DNA of 64,000 bases from Hymenolepis diminuta (lineage: Eukaryota; Platyhelminthes; Cestoda; Cyclophyllidea; Hymenolepididae). Shown piece after piece: positions 38,401-51,516 of the stretch. The first letter of the stretch is position 1. Each line of letters opens with the position of its first letter. The stretch lies in assembly GCA_900708905.1 (NCBI GenBank), contig CAADRB010000030.1, forward strand, positions 952,915 to 1,016,914. Reading direction: 5' to 3'. Below the pieces are notes generated by a model, which was not told the origin of the DNA, did not search any database, and saw only the letters and a program-made list of their open reading frames with translations. Position numbers and translations under genes: made by a program.

Positions 38401-40879
38401 CTCAATTTAATGGAACTTTGTCTACAGAAATTGGAGTAAGGTAAGGCAAGGAAACAGAAGATATCTCAGAATATGTGGCGTTTCTTTGCCTTAAAATGAG
38501 GTTAATTAGAAACCTTAATGGCTACTGAAAATATTTCAAACTAAAGGAAATTTTCAAAAGGTCATTTTTTACATGACCTTTTTCAACATTCCGCATTTTA
38601 AATATAACCTTTAAAGACTAATTTTTCATTATATAAACTACGTGTTTTATTATTTAAAGTCTGGATTTAGCTAACATTAAACAGAAGCATTTAATCCAGT
38701 TATTAGAGATGTACTTTGGGTTTTGAAATCTATTAACATTTAGATTTCTTCTGTGTTCTCAGTGCTTACTGTGGCTGTAATCCGCGTACTTTATGGCCTT
38801 AACTGTGCCCAATATATGTCAACGGAGATTTTCAAGTTTTAGTCCATTTCCTGTTAATTTTCATAGATTCTAGAGTATTAAGTCCCTATAACGTTAATAA
38901 AAGTTGACAAGTTATGCTTACATGATTCATTGAATGAATTGATCGTGTTCGAAATTCTTACTATTCCATTCCCTCCGTTCTGCTTTGCTATATCACTTGC
39001 TGTATAGCAATATTATTTATCCATTTCAATCCTCGAGTTTTATTGTTCGGACAGGAGTTTCAAATTAAGAATTATTTTATCACAAGTAAATTATGATATC
39101 AACGTGTCGAAAATTCAAGTATCTATTATATCTGAAATGAGTTTTCTTTATTTTATGCACTTAACGATATTATTCTTACTCTGGCTATGCTGTGAAGAGG
39201 ACAGCTCTCTTGTAAATTCTTAAATTCTTATAGACAGCTTATAGGTCTGGTAAAACTTGTTAATATAAAGCCCATTAACTAAACAAAGTATAATTTAAGA
39301 GAATGTTTCGCTATGTAAAGGACTGAAGCATTTGTTTATATGCTCCATTAATGTAAAGCTTTACTTTTATCTAAATGCGACTAATTTACAAGGTATCAAG
39401 AACCAGATGAATACAGTTTGAGTACTTATAAAATTACCCGTCGCACCCAGCAGATAACGAAATGCAAGTTTTTCACATTTTATCGCTAATACCTCCTTTT
39501 AGTCATGGAGAAGAATTGGAGAACAGTAAACGGTGAAACTGTCCATTTAGAAATGATAAAAATGTTATCAATTAGAAGAAAAGTAAAATCATTAGGATCT
39601 AACAAAATTTGGAATTGTGTTCATCAAATCCCGACTTCTAAACACCTGGCGGGTTGTATTTAATCTATTTCAGCTTAAACTTCATGAAAGCTTAAACTTT
39701 GATCTGAGCGAGAGTGTTTCCGTTTTTGGAAAATCTATCCGATTAAAGTTGCAAGGTTTCAAAGGAGACAAAGTTCAATTGCACACTGATTAAAAAATGA
39801 CTGTGAATATGAACTGGACCATAAACTCCTCACTTTTCTACTTTAAGCCTGAAATTGGAAAAGTTTACATTTATAAGCTGTTCAATTGGACATTTATAAT
39901 AACCCATCAAGGTTCAAAGTCACGATATTATCCGTAACTCCCATACCATCAATCGTAAGTTCTCTTTAATCGCTTGTCTCTTAGAGAGGCAGAAATCATT
40001 AAAGGAAACCCTGGCTGTGACAAACCACAACTGTATGAACAGATATTTATTATAATCACCGGGTGCGCACCGATATATATTAAATTAGTGTAGTGCAGGA
40101 AAATTACGCTACCACTACGACAATAATGTGCAAGAAGTCATACTTGTTTATACAGGTCTGAAATTAATGGTCATTAAGGGTGGGGTCATCGAAAAGGACT
40201 AAATGCGCTGGCTGAAAATAATCACTGAGACAGATGTTTCAGGTGTTTCAGGTTTCACAGAGAACGATGGATGAAATTTGGATGAATTGATAGGGTGGTC
40301 GTTATTGAATAAACAGGTTAGTTCCCAGTTATTTTGGGCAAAAAATCCAGAATCAGGTGTTGCTCATTGATTTTAATGATGATTTCATCAACATTATTTA
40401 TAAATACATTGGTATTTTCACCATAACTCACAAAGGGATTATTAGTAAATGCGTGAATTTTGTTCATTACATCAAAAGCAGAAGCTGATGATAATGATAA
40501 TATATTAAGAATGAATAAATTTATTCATAATTGTATGGGGAACGATCAACCCCTGACTCAAAATACAGAAAGATTAGTAAACCCATAGTACAGAATGTCC
40601 TTCAAAGCAGCTAGAGGATGGCTGAGGGAATCAGCCTAAATCGAATTTACCTTGTTTGCTTTATGAAATACCATCTTGTACCTCACACATATGACCATAT
40701 AGCATTACTATGCTGGGATTAGTAATAATATATATACGTAGGGCTCGGTGATTTGAGAACTGGCACAACATACATTGGGTGCTGAGTTGCGTAAGCGTCC
40801 ACCAATTAGAATAGTTACATGAGTTCGAGTGACTGCATGACAGAGAAAATACAAACATTATTATTAGTACCTAACTTAA

Positions 40880-41240
40880 TTTTCTACTAAATACTAAATT
40901 AGCTTCCTCCGGAAATTACTAACCGTTCTAGCTTCTTAATTTACTCCAATCTTAAAATAATCGTAGATTTTAGGCTTACGTCCTCAATCATAACAAGGAA
41001 AAATGAACTGAAGTAGCAAGACCAATTAAAAACGACCAATAAGCAATGGATATTGTAGACAATCGTTTAACATAATCTATGGGGTAAATCATGAAAATTG
41101 AATTTTGAAATACGAACCACCTATTTTGTACATATTTTTGATACCTTGACGTTGCTTTTAGCATCATTTGCAGGACTTTCTGTTAACCGACTTTGGTTGC
41201 TTCCACAAATAAAAATTGGAATTTGTAATCATACTGGAAA
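40880..41240 (+). repeat. Dispersed repeat family R1, copy 3
   Basis: Carries the gaagtagcaagacc, aatcatgaaaattgaatttt, gataccttgacgttgct and ttgcttccacaa landmarks of the family, the third shared most closely with copy 4. Confidence 0.55.
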
Positions 41241-41680
41241 TACATAGCCATTGTTTTGGACTATTATTCAAATAAAAAGTGCAGCAATATTATATATATG
41301 TATGCATAATATTAGCAGCGTTTTGTATCCTAATCATGGGTCCAATATCAAATTCCTTTTTGCAGTTATTTTACTCTACTTTTTCACATTGCAGCCTATA
41401 TTTAAGCACTATCTTTGCCAACTTAGATCGAACAAAGTCCAGTGTAAATCACTTTATGAATATTTTAGTCTCCTCAATCGAGCGTGGACATGTCATTGCC
41501 TAAATATTGGGGTTTTCAGACCTCAAGAACCTGACCAAATTGATATACGGCGACATGCTACAATTTACTTAAATGTGATCCAGGGAAGACGTATTCTCCC
41601 TCGGTGTTATGGGTTATTCCAATATGTTTCAAGGTTCAGGAGGAAAGATAAAGCATCGTGAATACCTACCAAAACTAAGT

Positions 41681-41686
41681 TTTATT
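41681..41686 (-). terminator. Candidate polyadenylation signal of ligand B
   Basis: TTTATT on the plus strand (AATAAA on the coding strand), about 400 bases past the ligand B stop codon. Candidate only. Confidence 0.3.
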
Positions 41687-42081
41687 TAAGTAGCCGAATA
41701 TATTATTGGGATCTTCATTATAACGAGTATTTTATAAAGAGCTTCGATAGTTATGTACATCTAGGATTGAAGCACAATCCCTCATCAGATGCTGATAATG
41801 ATTAAGCACACTTTAAATAAGATGGAAATTAGCATCTTAGAGTTAAGAAAACAATCGAATGAATCATGTTTACACATTTGCATTGATTGGTTATTTTGTT
41901 AAAAAGTTTTGACGTATGATTGCGATATCTGGTCTAATTTTTGGCAAAAATAATGGGACTTATTGAAATTATAGCTGATGACACAGCTGATGGGATGGTG
42001 GAGGGAGTAGGAATAAAATTGGGGAGTAGAAATGGGATTAGTTTAGAATGCACTTGATACAAAACAACTGCCCAGTAAATC

Positions 42082-45000
42082 TCACTTCTTTGCCTTCTTC
42101 AAGAGCTTAGAAAGTGTAGATTCACCACAGTCACTGGAGCGTTTCGGAAGGATTTCCACAGGATTATGACTGTCATGGTCGAAATCTTCAAGACCTGGAG
42201 AAACTGCTGAACTTCTTGGCGTCAGGAGAGGCTGTCCACTATAGGTGGATTCGGAACGTTGGGAATTAAATGCCTCACCTCGAATAACCGAGACTTTCGA
42301 TGAAGGTGGAATGGGTGCCAGACTATCCGGACGATCCGGCAATTCTGGAGGAGGTTTTTCCTCTACAGAGAGTTCGTATTCGTTTGAATCAAAAGTACCC
42401 AGTTCGCTTTCTCTTGTACTAGGCACTGTACAATACTCATAGTATTGTTGAGTGTTATCAGCACTAGGCAATCCGGACCGATTCGGATAAACAAGGGAAT
42501 TATAGAATATATCTTTGAATGGAATGCGCTCTGGGGCCGGTTCTCTCGTTCCACGGCTGTAGATGTAGGGCACCGGAGGAACTGGAGTCTTCCTAGATTG
42601 AAAAAGGAATGGTAGAAACAGTAAATTCTGTAAAATAAAACTTACTTTCGTCGAAGTGCTCTCATACGCAAACAGCATGGAATAATAGCACAGAGAAATA
42701 TTGAAAGCAGCCCAGACACTACACAGGCCGAAATAATCGTTTTTGTCCACTGAAAAAAAATTGATGGGACAAAATAAATTACTGTTTTTTATTGAACAAA
42801 TTATGATAATAATATCAATAAATGAAATTACTTAGAATATTCTGTAAATTTATACTAAATAAATTTTAAATCTGAAAAAAAAGAGTTAGAATATTTACGT
42901 CTGCAATTTCACATAATTCCCCCTTCCATCCACTTGTGCAGTTGCAAATAAATTTGAATTCGTCCATAAGGTCCACACAGATGCCGCCATGTTTGCAGAC
43001 GCTAAATGGTTTTTTATCACCGGCACCCTCGGGAGAAGAGTGATTCCTATATTTGCCATTACCGAAGAGATCTTTGAGGTCAGCGTTGGCCAACTTCTGA
43101 CTCGCGACCTCGCATGGTGATCGTTGGACCTCACAAAGTCTACCAGCCCATTGGATAGGACAGTTACAGGTGAAGGTTTCATGTTTCTCCCCAGTCCTGA
43201 CACACTGACCCTGGTTTTTACAAGGAGATGGTACACAAGGGTTGTAGCCAGCATAGCAGTGAGCACCTTCATTGGAAAGATGTCAAATAAATTTAACCGT
43301 TCTTTAATAAACGGTCAATATAAATATCCTTGCAACCATTAAGATAAATGTTATGATCACTATAATTTAGCAGAGGGAAAGCATCAGAAAGTCTTTCTGA
43401 CGAGAAATCCCCAATTCTACTAATCTTCCTGTTGACCAGAAGTGACTAATGTGGATGGTCATTTACACCACCGGATTTACACCAACGGGTATAGATCCTG
43501 TATTGGAAAATGTGGTGAAATGGATGAAATTATCACGTCCTGAGCCCGACTTGGTAGAAACTGTCTTCAGAGAGGTAGGGACATGTATTAGCTAGAAGAG
43601 TGGAGGCTTTACTATGCGCAGTTACACAAACGTTAAAACCCATACAAAGATTAGTCTGTCCGAAGAGGGGGGGGGGAGTAGGCGTCAGGAGTGAGAAGGG
43701 AAAAGGAAAGAGTATATGTGGAGACTGGAATGATGTAGAACTGTTAAAATCCACATCAATACATCACAGAAACAATTAAAGTTATATTGCATTTCTCCAC
43801 CCTTTTAAGCTACGCATTCAAGCTCAGATATGATAAATGGACTCAAATATGTCACAAAACTGGCTTGTCTGTGAACTGGAATAAACATGTTCATAGGCCT
43901 TGGCATGTTCACATATACCATAGAGTTTCAAATTTGTTTAAAAGATGATTTTTAACAAATCTTTTAGCCGGAAGGACAGCGTTCTTGATTCTCTCCGATA
44001 AATATTAACCGGTGGGGTTTGTTATGTCGTTCGCCAGGAGGATATTGATGAGTACTGAAAACTTCTTAAAAGGTATGAGTATTAATCACTACACCATCAC
44101 ATTTATTGTAATAAATAATCTATTTTCTATTGCTCTCCTTGAGAGATGGCGTAATAAAATGCGCATGCTTCATCATTATCAAGAAGAGTGTTTTCGAAAT
44201 CCAGCATTGACTAATCAACCTAACTAATGATGAGATGGCCGAATGAGGGTTTCTTTATTAGAAAGGTAGTAGAAGCTTTCTATTTCAAATTCAAAATTCT
44301 AAACTGAAATGGTTGGGCCTGTTAAGTTAAAATGAAAAAACATACACATATGCTGTTTAATAAAATCATAAAATAAACTAGGAAATATTTTTACTTACCC
44401 TCACTTCCATCACAAATGCACTTATATCCTCCCTCTTTATCGTCCGCGTTAATGCATTCAGCACTCGGAATGCATGGTTTATAGAAACATGCGTCTGGTT
44501 TTTCACAAAACTGTCCACGAAAACCTGCAGTGCGATATAAACAGTGTAAGGACAAAAGTTGGCTGAAATTCTCTTGCAATGCATTAATTGTGTTTACAAC
44601 ATCGTTGGTGAAGTTATGCTAATCTGGGTGCAAGTTTGATGCAGATTGGATATTCCCTATGTAACCTATTAAATAGCAACTTACCGGGCAGACAGATGCT
44701 GGTTCCATTGTCATGACATCCGATCATACTCTGATACATCTCTGGAACACATTCAATTGAACATCTATCGCCGTAGAAACCCTTGGAACACTTTGTGGTT
44801 ATTAGCACCGTTAAACTACAAATGTTAAATAAATTTGCTAAGTGCTGATAACTGATTTAGAATCCGAAAACTATTTTTTTCTGTTGAGAAGCATAATTTT
44901 GGTTAATACTATAATAGTTTTTCACATTTCATTCCTTAGATAACAATTGGTTGCCTCTGTACTAGAAGCAATGCAAGAAGGAGAAAGGACAATGCTTGCC

Positions 45001-47642
45001 TTTTATCCAAAACTAATTCTCTCTGACAACGAAACTTTACAAGCAACTGCATTACTTTCTAAACTGTCATATGACCACTTCTGATCTCATTTGAATAACT
45101 TTCTGGATTCATGTCAATCAAATTTTCATTCAATTTTTAATTTAGAATATGGATAAACCTACTTAGTCTTCAGTTTTAATGCCTGTGTGCAAATAGGGTT
45201 ACAGGTGATTCAAATCGGTAACCCCATACATCGGTTTTCATTCCAATCGTTCATGCACCTATATGAGTCCACCCAGCCGAGAAAAATCGGATTTTACGCA
45301 AGCAATTAAACGGCGAATTTAAAGTTTTATTTGGGAGAAAAATGGCATTTGCCTTAGTTTTTTGATCATTTTTAAGTCAATCTAAATTAACCAATAAAAT
45401 GTGAGGGTCATATTTAAAGTATGATACAAAAAGTATAAAATCACTAAACCGAATCCATTTCTACAATATACAATGTCTATTTCAAGGTTTCTGTACACGT
45501 ATGAGCGCATTATGCCATATAAATTAATGTTTCTCTAGTTCATTCACATTCAGAAGAATTATGAAATACATTTTGAAATCTGTAAATCAATTTCCATGAT
45601 TTTCGTGAGTATCGAATCTAAAGAGATAGACTTTATAATACTATCTAAAGATTTTTGCTCAGCTTGATACCGCAGCTTCAAATTTGAGTATTAATACTCC
45701 ATAACTGTATAGGTATGAGTGATACGACGATCAGATATTTAAATATAGTCAATTCCAATTTTTAACCCTATACGTCTCTTTCCAACCCGAATCTTCAGTT
45801 CAATCCTTTTGATCTAATAGACTTACTATATTATATTAGATGCTGATGAGCAGTGGCTCATATATTCCTAATCTAGTAATAATAAATTTTAAAGATATTT
45901 ACTTACTTTACTTCTTGATTATGTGAAGTTTTCTGCACATTTGCAAGGCCAGCATTCATGATAACTTTCGGTGGTGGAATTATAACATCATTCACATATG
46001 TTCCAATCAAGTCAGGATCTGTAAAGCGGTCATAGTCCAAGATAGTCACTTCGATGTTTATTGATCCCTATTAATAAGAAATTAGGTTAGCAAACTAGAA
46101 AATTAGTAGAACAACTAAGAACGAGGGGCTTCACTTACAGGAATTGGGTATCTCAGAGGTATTCGAAATGCATCCTTACCGTCATATTTTACATAGGTTT
46201 TGTCGAAATGTGTTTCCGTGGTATGGGTGTATATATCACATTTTTCAGATCTATGAATAGAAATTTTTAATGTAAAATTTCTTTTAAATTAAATTTCATA
46301 TATTGATACACTGTAATGAAATTAAATTGAGTGACATATTTGAGGGAAACTGAACTTACGAATTCGCCGAGGTTATGCAAACAGTGAAGTAGGTGTCGCA
46401 CCAATTATCATTAAGAGTCCGATCACAATACCCCTCCGATGCAACATGATGTGGGTTGGTATAAAACAGGTCCATATTTAGATTTGCAACGACTTTCTGA
46501 AAGAAATCAAGAAAATGAATATACGCCTGAACTAGTCATATTTCTGTGATTCCTTTCTCCCAACACTCATTTTTGCAACAGAGTTCCCAAAGGCCTTAAA
46601 ACTTGATGGAAAGACACATGAGTGATGGTTTTTGAATTCAACATGCTGCATATGTGATTGAGAAAAAAACCGCCGGCTGCTTTATGCAATATAATATCAA
46701 GTTGGTACTTTCATCATACAGGACTTTTGTAAAGTAACCCTCTATTTTAAAAACCAAGCAATTTAATTATCACAAAACGCAAATATGCAAAGAACAAACG
46801 ATTCATAATACCTGATTTTAAATTTTTTCCGTTTTTCTAACCGATTGGGATTTCATTATGGGGCACATGATCCTGAGTTATGTATGATAGCTCTTGACCA
46901 TATTCGCACCTATCTGAGCGTGTACTTCTATAATAATCCTTCATCTCTTTTACCCCCGAATTTTATTTTTCGTGGACTCTGGCATGTACTTGAACGTTTA
47001 AGCATTTAAAGTTTCTTATCTAAAGTTTATTTTCAATCTCTCAGAACATTCAGCTGGGATGAAGGGCACTTAACGATATAAGAATTTATACTTTATCGTT
47101 ACGAATTTAGGTTAGACAATCACTAACATGGGAAACATAACTTAAAATATATTTGAGTTCTGATTACGCACACTCTATCTCTGCGGGCTGCAAGAATCAG
47201 CGTTATCACAAGATCCGAGTGATTGGTTTTTGGCAAAAGTATCCACATATTTTAAGTATATTTAAGGCTTAACAAATAAATGTCACCTCTTAAATGACTT
47301 AATAGCAAATTTTCCAAGGCGTATCCATCTGAACTATAACTTAATACCACTGATTCCTCTAAAATGGTCAATAAGATAATGAAAGGTGAAAAAATATTAT
47401 CGGTTTGTCATATTTTCGGATCTCAGCCCCTTCATTCTCCCGAAACTGATCGACCATGATCTATCATTTGCACATACTCTGGCAATCAATGGCTGGGTTA
47501 ACGAGTTAGTTAATGGTAGAAAATTGATTCAACTATTACGTAAGGATGATAAAATAAATATCCAGACATGACTTACTCCGGGTTTGATGGCAGAGGTAGA
47601 ATGCAGGGTAAGTATAAGTAGCAATCCGAGTAAGACTAGCAT
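42082..47642 (-). CDS. Delta-like Notch ligand B (DSL protein), complete
   Basis: Minus-strand exons: 47642-47577, 46496-46360, 46250-46139, 46067-45907, 44815-44685, 44524-44399, 43266-42899, 42749-42646, 42592-42082; 1716 nt, 571 aa. All junctions are GT-AG and phases match ligand A exon by exon. Order: signal peptide (LVLLGLLLILTLHSTSA), MNNL-type region (~23-158), DSL domain from CSKGFYGDRC to LPGFRGQFC (GW is GF), three EGF repeats, TM (IISACVVSGLLSIFLCAII, ~371-389), Cys-rich juxtamembrane CC, then a 170-residue tail with VPPVPY, PPPELPDRP and a basic C terminus KLLKKAKK. The third EGF has a 38-residue loop between its first two Cys. A longer open frame upstream of the chosen ATG exists (from 47723), but the chosen ATG starts a clean signal peptide; a 5' UTR intron is possible. 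Family role: membrane-bound activator of Notch on a neighbouring cell. Confidence 0.92.
43667..43676 (+). repeat. Poly-G run of ten
   Basis: Ten consecutive G in an intron of ligand B, within a purine-rich tract, unusual for this AT-rich window. Possible sequencing length ambiguity. Confidence 0.8.
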
Positions 47643-48359
47643 AGGTTTAATACTGGAAAACTGGAAAAAATGAGAAAAGTATAGGATATTGATTAGGATA
47701 TCTACCTGCAGTACAACTGCCATCGATATTAACTAGAACAAAGACATAAATTATTTACGTTTCATCCGACGAAAAATTGTGCGTGACTTTTCAGAATGTC
47801 TTGGTATGTGTTTAGAGTTGATCTGATTGTTCGATTTGCCACAGCCAATAGAATAACTCCACCGGTAAGCTAATAGGCTAGTGGCACATTACCTCGAAGA
47901 CTACAGGTATCCAATAAGGTGTTGAAATGCTGAATGATGATGCAATGCTTTCACATTGCTAACCTGTGGTAAAACCCGCGTCATATAAATTGTATTAGCT
48001 GTCAGTTATCAAGAAAATGAGGGTGGTCTAAGCGGATCACATTGATTTTACCCCTTAGAAATTAGCCTCCCTACTTTTATAGCTTTCACCTAGTTTTACC
48101 ACCAGCAGAAGTGCCTAAAAGGAAATTTTTACAGAACTACTCAATGAAGGAAATGATAAAAATATATTTTTTAGGTGTATTAATTAATTTGATTGTAAAA
48201 ATGATCTGTGAATGTCCAGATCAAAAGTACAACTTAGTTAAGAAGATATAAAATATTCAGTCGCGTTGATAGAGAAAAAGGAAAATATATGAAAATCTTG
48301 ATGGATAACTTTCTTTGCGTTTCCAGAATAATTTTTATTCGCAGTCCCTAATGTCAATA

Positions 48360-48775
48360 CTTCGGTTTTTCGCCCACGAAGTTGGAGTGGCGTCTTTTAT
48401 GTCCCCATGAGGCATAACGCCTACCTGCCATGTCCAAACGCGTCCATCGATTTTCCCCCTTTCCTATAAGCGCCTCGCTTCACCTCAAACACACTCTGCG
48501 CTCATGTTCCCACGCGTCCCTACCCAAATGACCCGTATGAAGCTATCTTTGTTTCCCACACAATAACGACACACTTTTCAGTTACCGGCTCCCATGCTTC
48601 CTACTCATCTCCTCTCTTCCTCACTATGCTTCCCACTCTATCTCTCCCTCTGTCACTCGTTTCAAACTCGTTGTGGTTGCCTTGACTACATTTTTGGCCT
48701 AATCAGTTCTTGGTGCTCGGCTTTGCATTTGTTTTTAGCCCTTACTCAAACAGCTACAAATTGGTGACCGTTATT
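48360..48775 (+). repeat. LTR-like repeat family R3, copy 2
   Basis: C/T-rich, GC-richer block ending ttcttggtgctcggctttgc, then agcccttactcaaacagc, then tacaaattggtgaccg. TGGTGACC directly after a presumed LTR end resembles the tRNA-Trp primer-binding site of CsRn1-type Gypsy elements in flatworms. No internal gag-pol follows. The right end matches copy 1 at 37970-38400. Confidence 0.45.
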
Positions 48776-51516
48776 GCTGTTATTCTTTGTTAGCTGTGAA
48801 CTGTTAGTTATTACCTTAACTCCAACAATCCCATTCTTGGAAAGCGATTTCTTCTTGGAATCTCTAGTTTTGAATGATAACTCTTTGGCCTCTGGAATAG
48901 CGATAAGTTTGAGAAACAAATTTCTTTTAAAGATTCGTTTTTAAGTTAAAATCTGGAGGATAACATGATTAATATTAATTTTATGTGCGTAGAATTTGTG
49001 GAGGAACAAAACCACCAAGGTGTAAAAAGAAGCACAAAGGTGAGAGAATGTTTACTGCAAAGAATGCAAATAGTACTGAACCACAGAATAGGATAGAATA
49101 TGATCTGATAAACGTGTTTAGCATTACGGAGTAGATAGCAAAACAAACAGATTAAAAGACTACTTTCACCTTATCCGGAATTTGTGATCTCTGGTAACTA
49201 CCAATTTCATATAACAGCATTTCTATTATCGCATATTTTACAAGCCGATTCTAGTTCGTTCGACATTTAACCTAAGCATACATCTCAAGTCGCATAAGTT
49301 TAAAGACTGAATGATGACACTACTCCAGTCATCATAATTGCAGGACGTTTAGTTTTAATAGCTGGAGATTTTCATCTCTGATTATTCTAAAGTTATAATT
49401 ATCCGAATTATACAAGGACATCTATCAAATTAACCTTTATCAGATGAACTGGAGTGGAAAGCAAAATTTGGTTAGAAAATAAATACTACTTTTGAAGTTA
49501 TGGAAGAAGATTAAAGTCGTCAATTATGAGTATCGTCAATAAATCCAAGACGGGAGAAAAGAAAAGCAGCAAGTTTCAATGAGATCAAAGTTATTCACTC
49601 AAAAACTCACTTACAACTTTCTTGTCAGGGAGATTCTTCGATACTACTCCTCAACTCAAATTTTTTATTGAAAAACAGTTTTTCCAAACCGTGAATCTGT
49701 GGAGTATAGGTCAAATTACACTTCTACCTAGTCATAGATGAGGAAATTAAAGTTCAACTGTGTGAATTCAAAATTGTTGGTAGACAATCGCATTGGCTTA
49801 TTCTTGCCGACACTTGCGGTTAACAAGAGAGTTGACAACAGAATATGAATTTCAGATTAGAACAGCTCCAGAATGCCTTTCCCATACTCATGTCAAATGT
49901 TGAGAAAATATCTCCAAATGGTCATTGGAAAATGTCCTAAATAGTCTTGAGAATTTCTAAGTGTGGTATTAACGGGTAGAGTAGTTATGAAGATAGAGAT
50001 CGAAAAGACATCAAACAAGAATGACGATTTGTTATTAAATAAATGACTAGTGAATAAAGCTTTAGGTCACAAAAGATTCTTCTTTGCACGTCAAGCTCCA
50101 TTTAATATGTGCAACGGCGTTGTGTTTGAAGGCTGAATCTTTGAAACGAAGCTTTACATTCATTTGTTCTCTTATAAACATCCATTCCAGAAACTGGTTT
50201 AGATTTGTTCGAAAGCAGAAAAAATGTGCACCTGGTACTTATCGAATTCATAACATTGAGTGCTGGCATCTACCTCAGCAACCTAAAATTTTCTATCGGG
50301 AAAGCTATAAAAAGTATACATAATACCAGTAGTTTTGAGGAAATAAATTGGGGAATGGGTAGGGAGAGTTGGTCCATTGGATTTGTACTTTTACGCTACT
50401 CAATTCAAAAGAATATATGCCGCTGCATTTTCAAATGATCATTTGAAAGCACTCCAATTGAAACTATTATCAGGGCCACATTCTGATATGTGGCGTTTCA
50501 GCCATTGCTAATTATTTTTAAAGTTTAAAACAATCGAAAATTGGGTGCCGACAGTTCTTGTCGATCGCTGCACCTAAAGAAAAATGGTCCTTTTGATAAT
50601 GCATCGCTTTCTTTCTGCGTACGCAGTCAAAAAGTTCGCATTAAATCTGTAAGAGTTTGCCAATATTAATTTCGAACTCGTAAGAAAAGGTCCTTTAGAA
50701 TCCTTCCATAAAATAATTACGATCCATCACGTCCTTGTTAATCATCATTTACTATGCCACCGAACTATGTTGATTTCCATTTTATTAAAAATTTGAAGTA
50801 GAAAAGGTCTGATAGAAAATAGCATCCGAAATCATGATTATGGAAATTGATCGTATTATTGTGGTCTGTACACGATTGTCGAACAATTGAATCGGCAGAG
50901 ATTTCTGTTTATGCTACATGTCTTAAAATCGGAATGGGCCCGTGGCAGGAACTTAGACGTATGAAAAACGTTCGTCAAATGTGAAGTCTTGCAAATAAGA
51001 TAGTATTTTTCAATAAAAATTCAATTCAGTTATTTTAAAGTCAAATTGTTTAAATCTCCTATTAAGAAAAAAGTTGCACATGCTCTCTCATCGCTATCAG
51101 TGAGAAATAATAGAGTAAAATTTAACGAAATTAGTTCTGAAAAGTGAAAACTTCTCTAATTATAGGGCTTTAGTTGGTTCATTTACGTGATTGTAATCGT
51201 CGTAGTAGGTATTTGAATACTCTGATTTCGACTAGAACTTAGTCGTGAAGGCATGGAAAAGAAAAATAACTGAAGATAATTTAGTAGTGCAGAAAATTTT
51301 AAACCTTAAAGGGAAGAGGAAATCTAGAGGATTTTGTTCATTTGATTGTCTATTCCTTTTAAATAATTTCCTCATTCAGTGCGTTAATGAATCATTGCAT
51401 ATCTGTTTGCATTTATTTGTTCATTTAATTTTTAATCTATTACAATGTTGATTTTTTCATTGCCGACGCATAGGAAATTTTAATATTTAACAAGAATTGG
51501 CAAAGATCTTCAAGCT

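Larger units (their letters stand above)
37197..42081. other. Spacer between ligand A promoter side and ligand B 3' end
   Basis: Should contain the ligand A promoter just right of 37196 and the ligand B 3' UTR near 42081. It holds an LTR-like repeat (R3, about 37970-38400) and an R1 copy (about 40880-41240). No supported exon. The longest open frame (41251-41661, 136 codons) starts at a non-ATG codon and is not called. Confidence 0.45.

Noticed and set aside
41251..41661. Plus-strand 136-codon open frame
   Set aside because: Starts at TTG, overlaps the edge of an R1 repeat, composition rich in Ile/Leu/Phe/Tyr as expected from AT-rich noncoding DNA.
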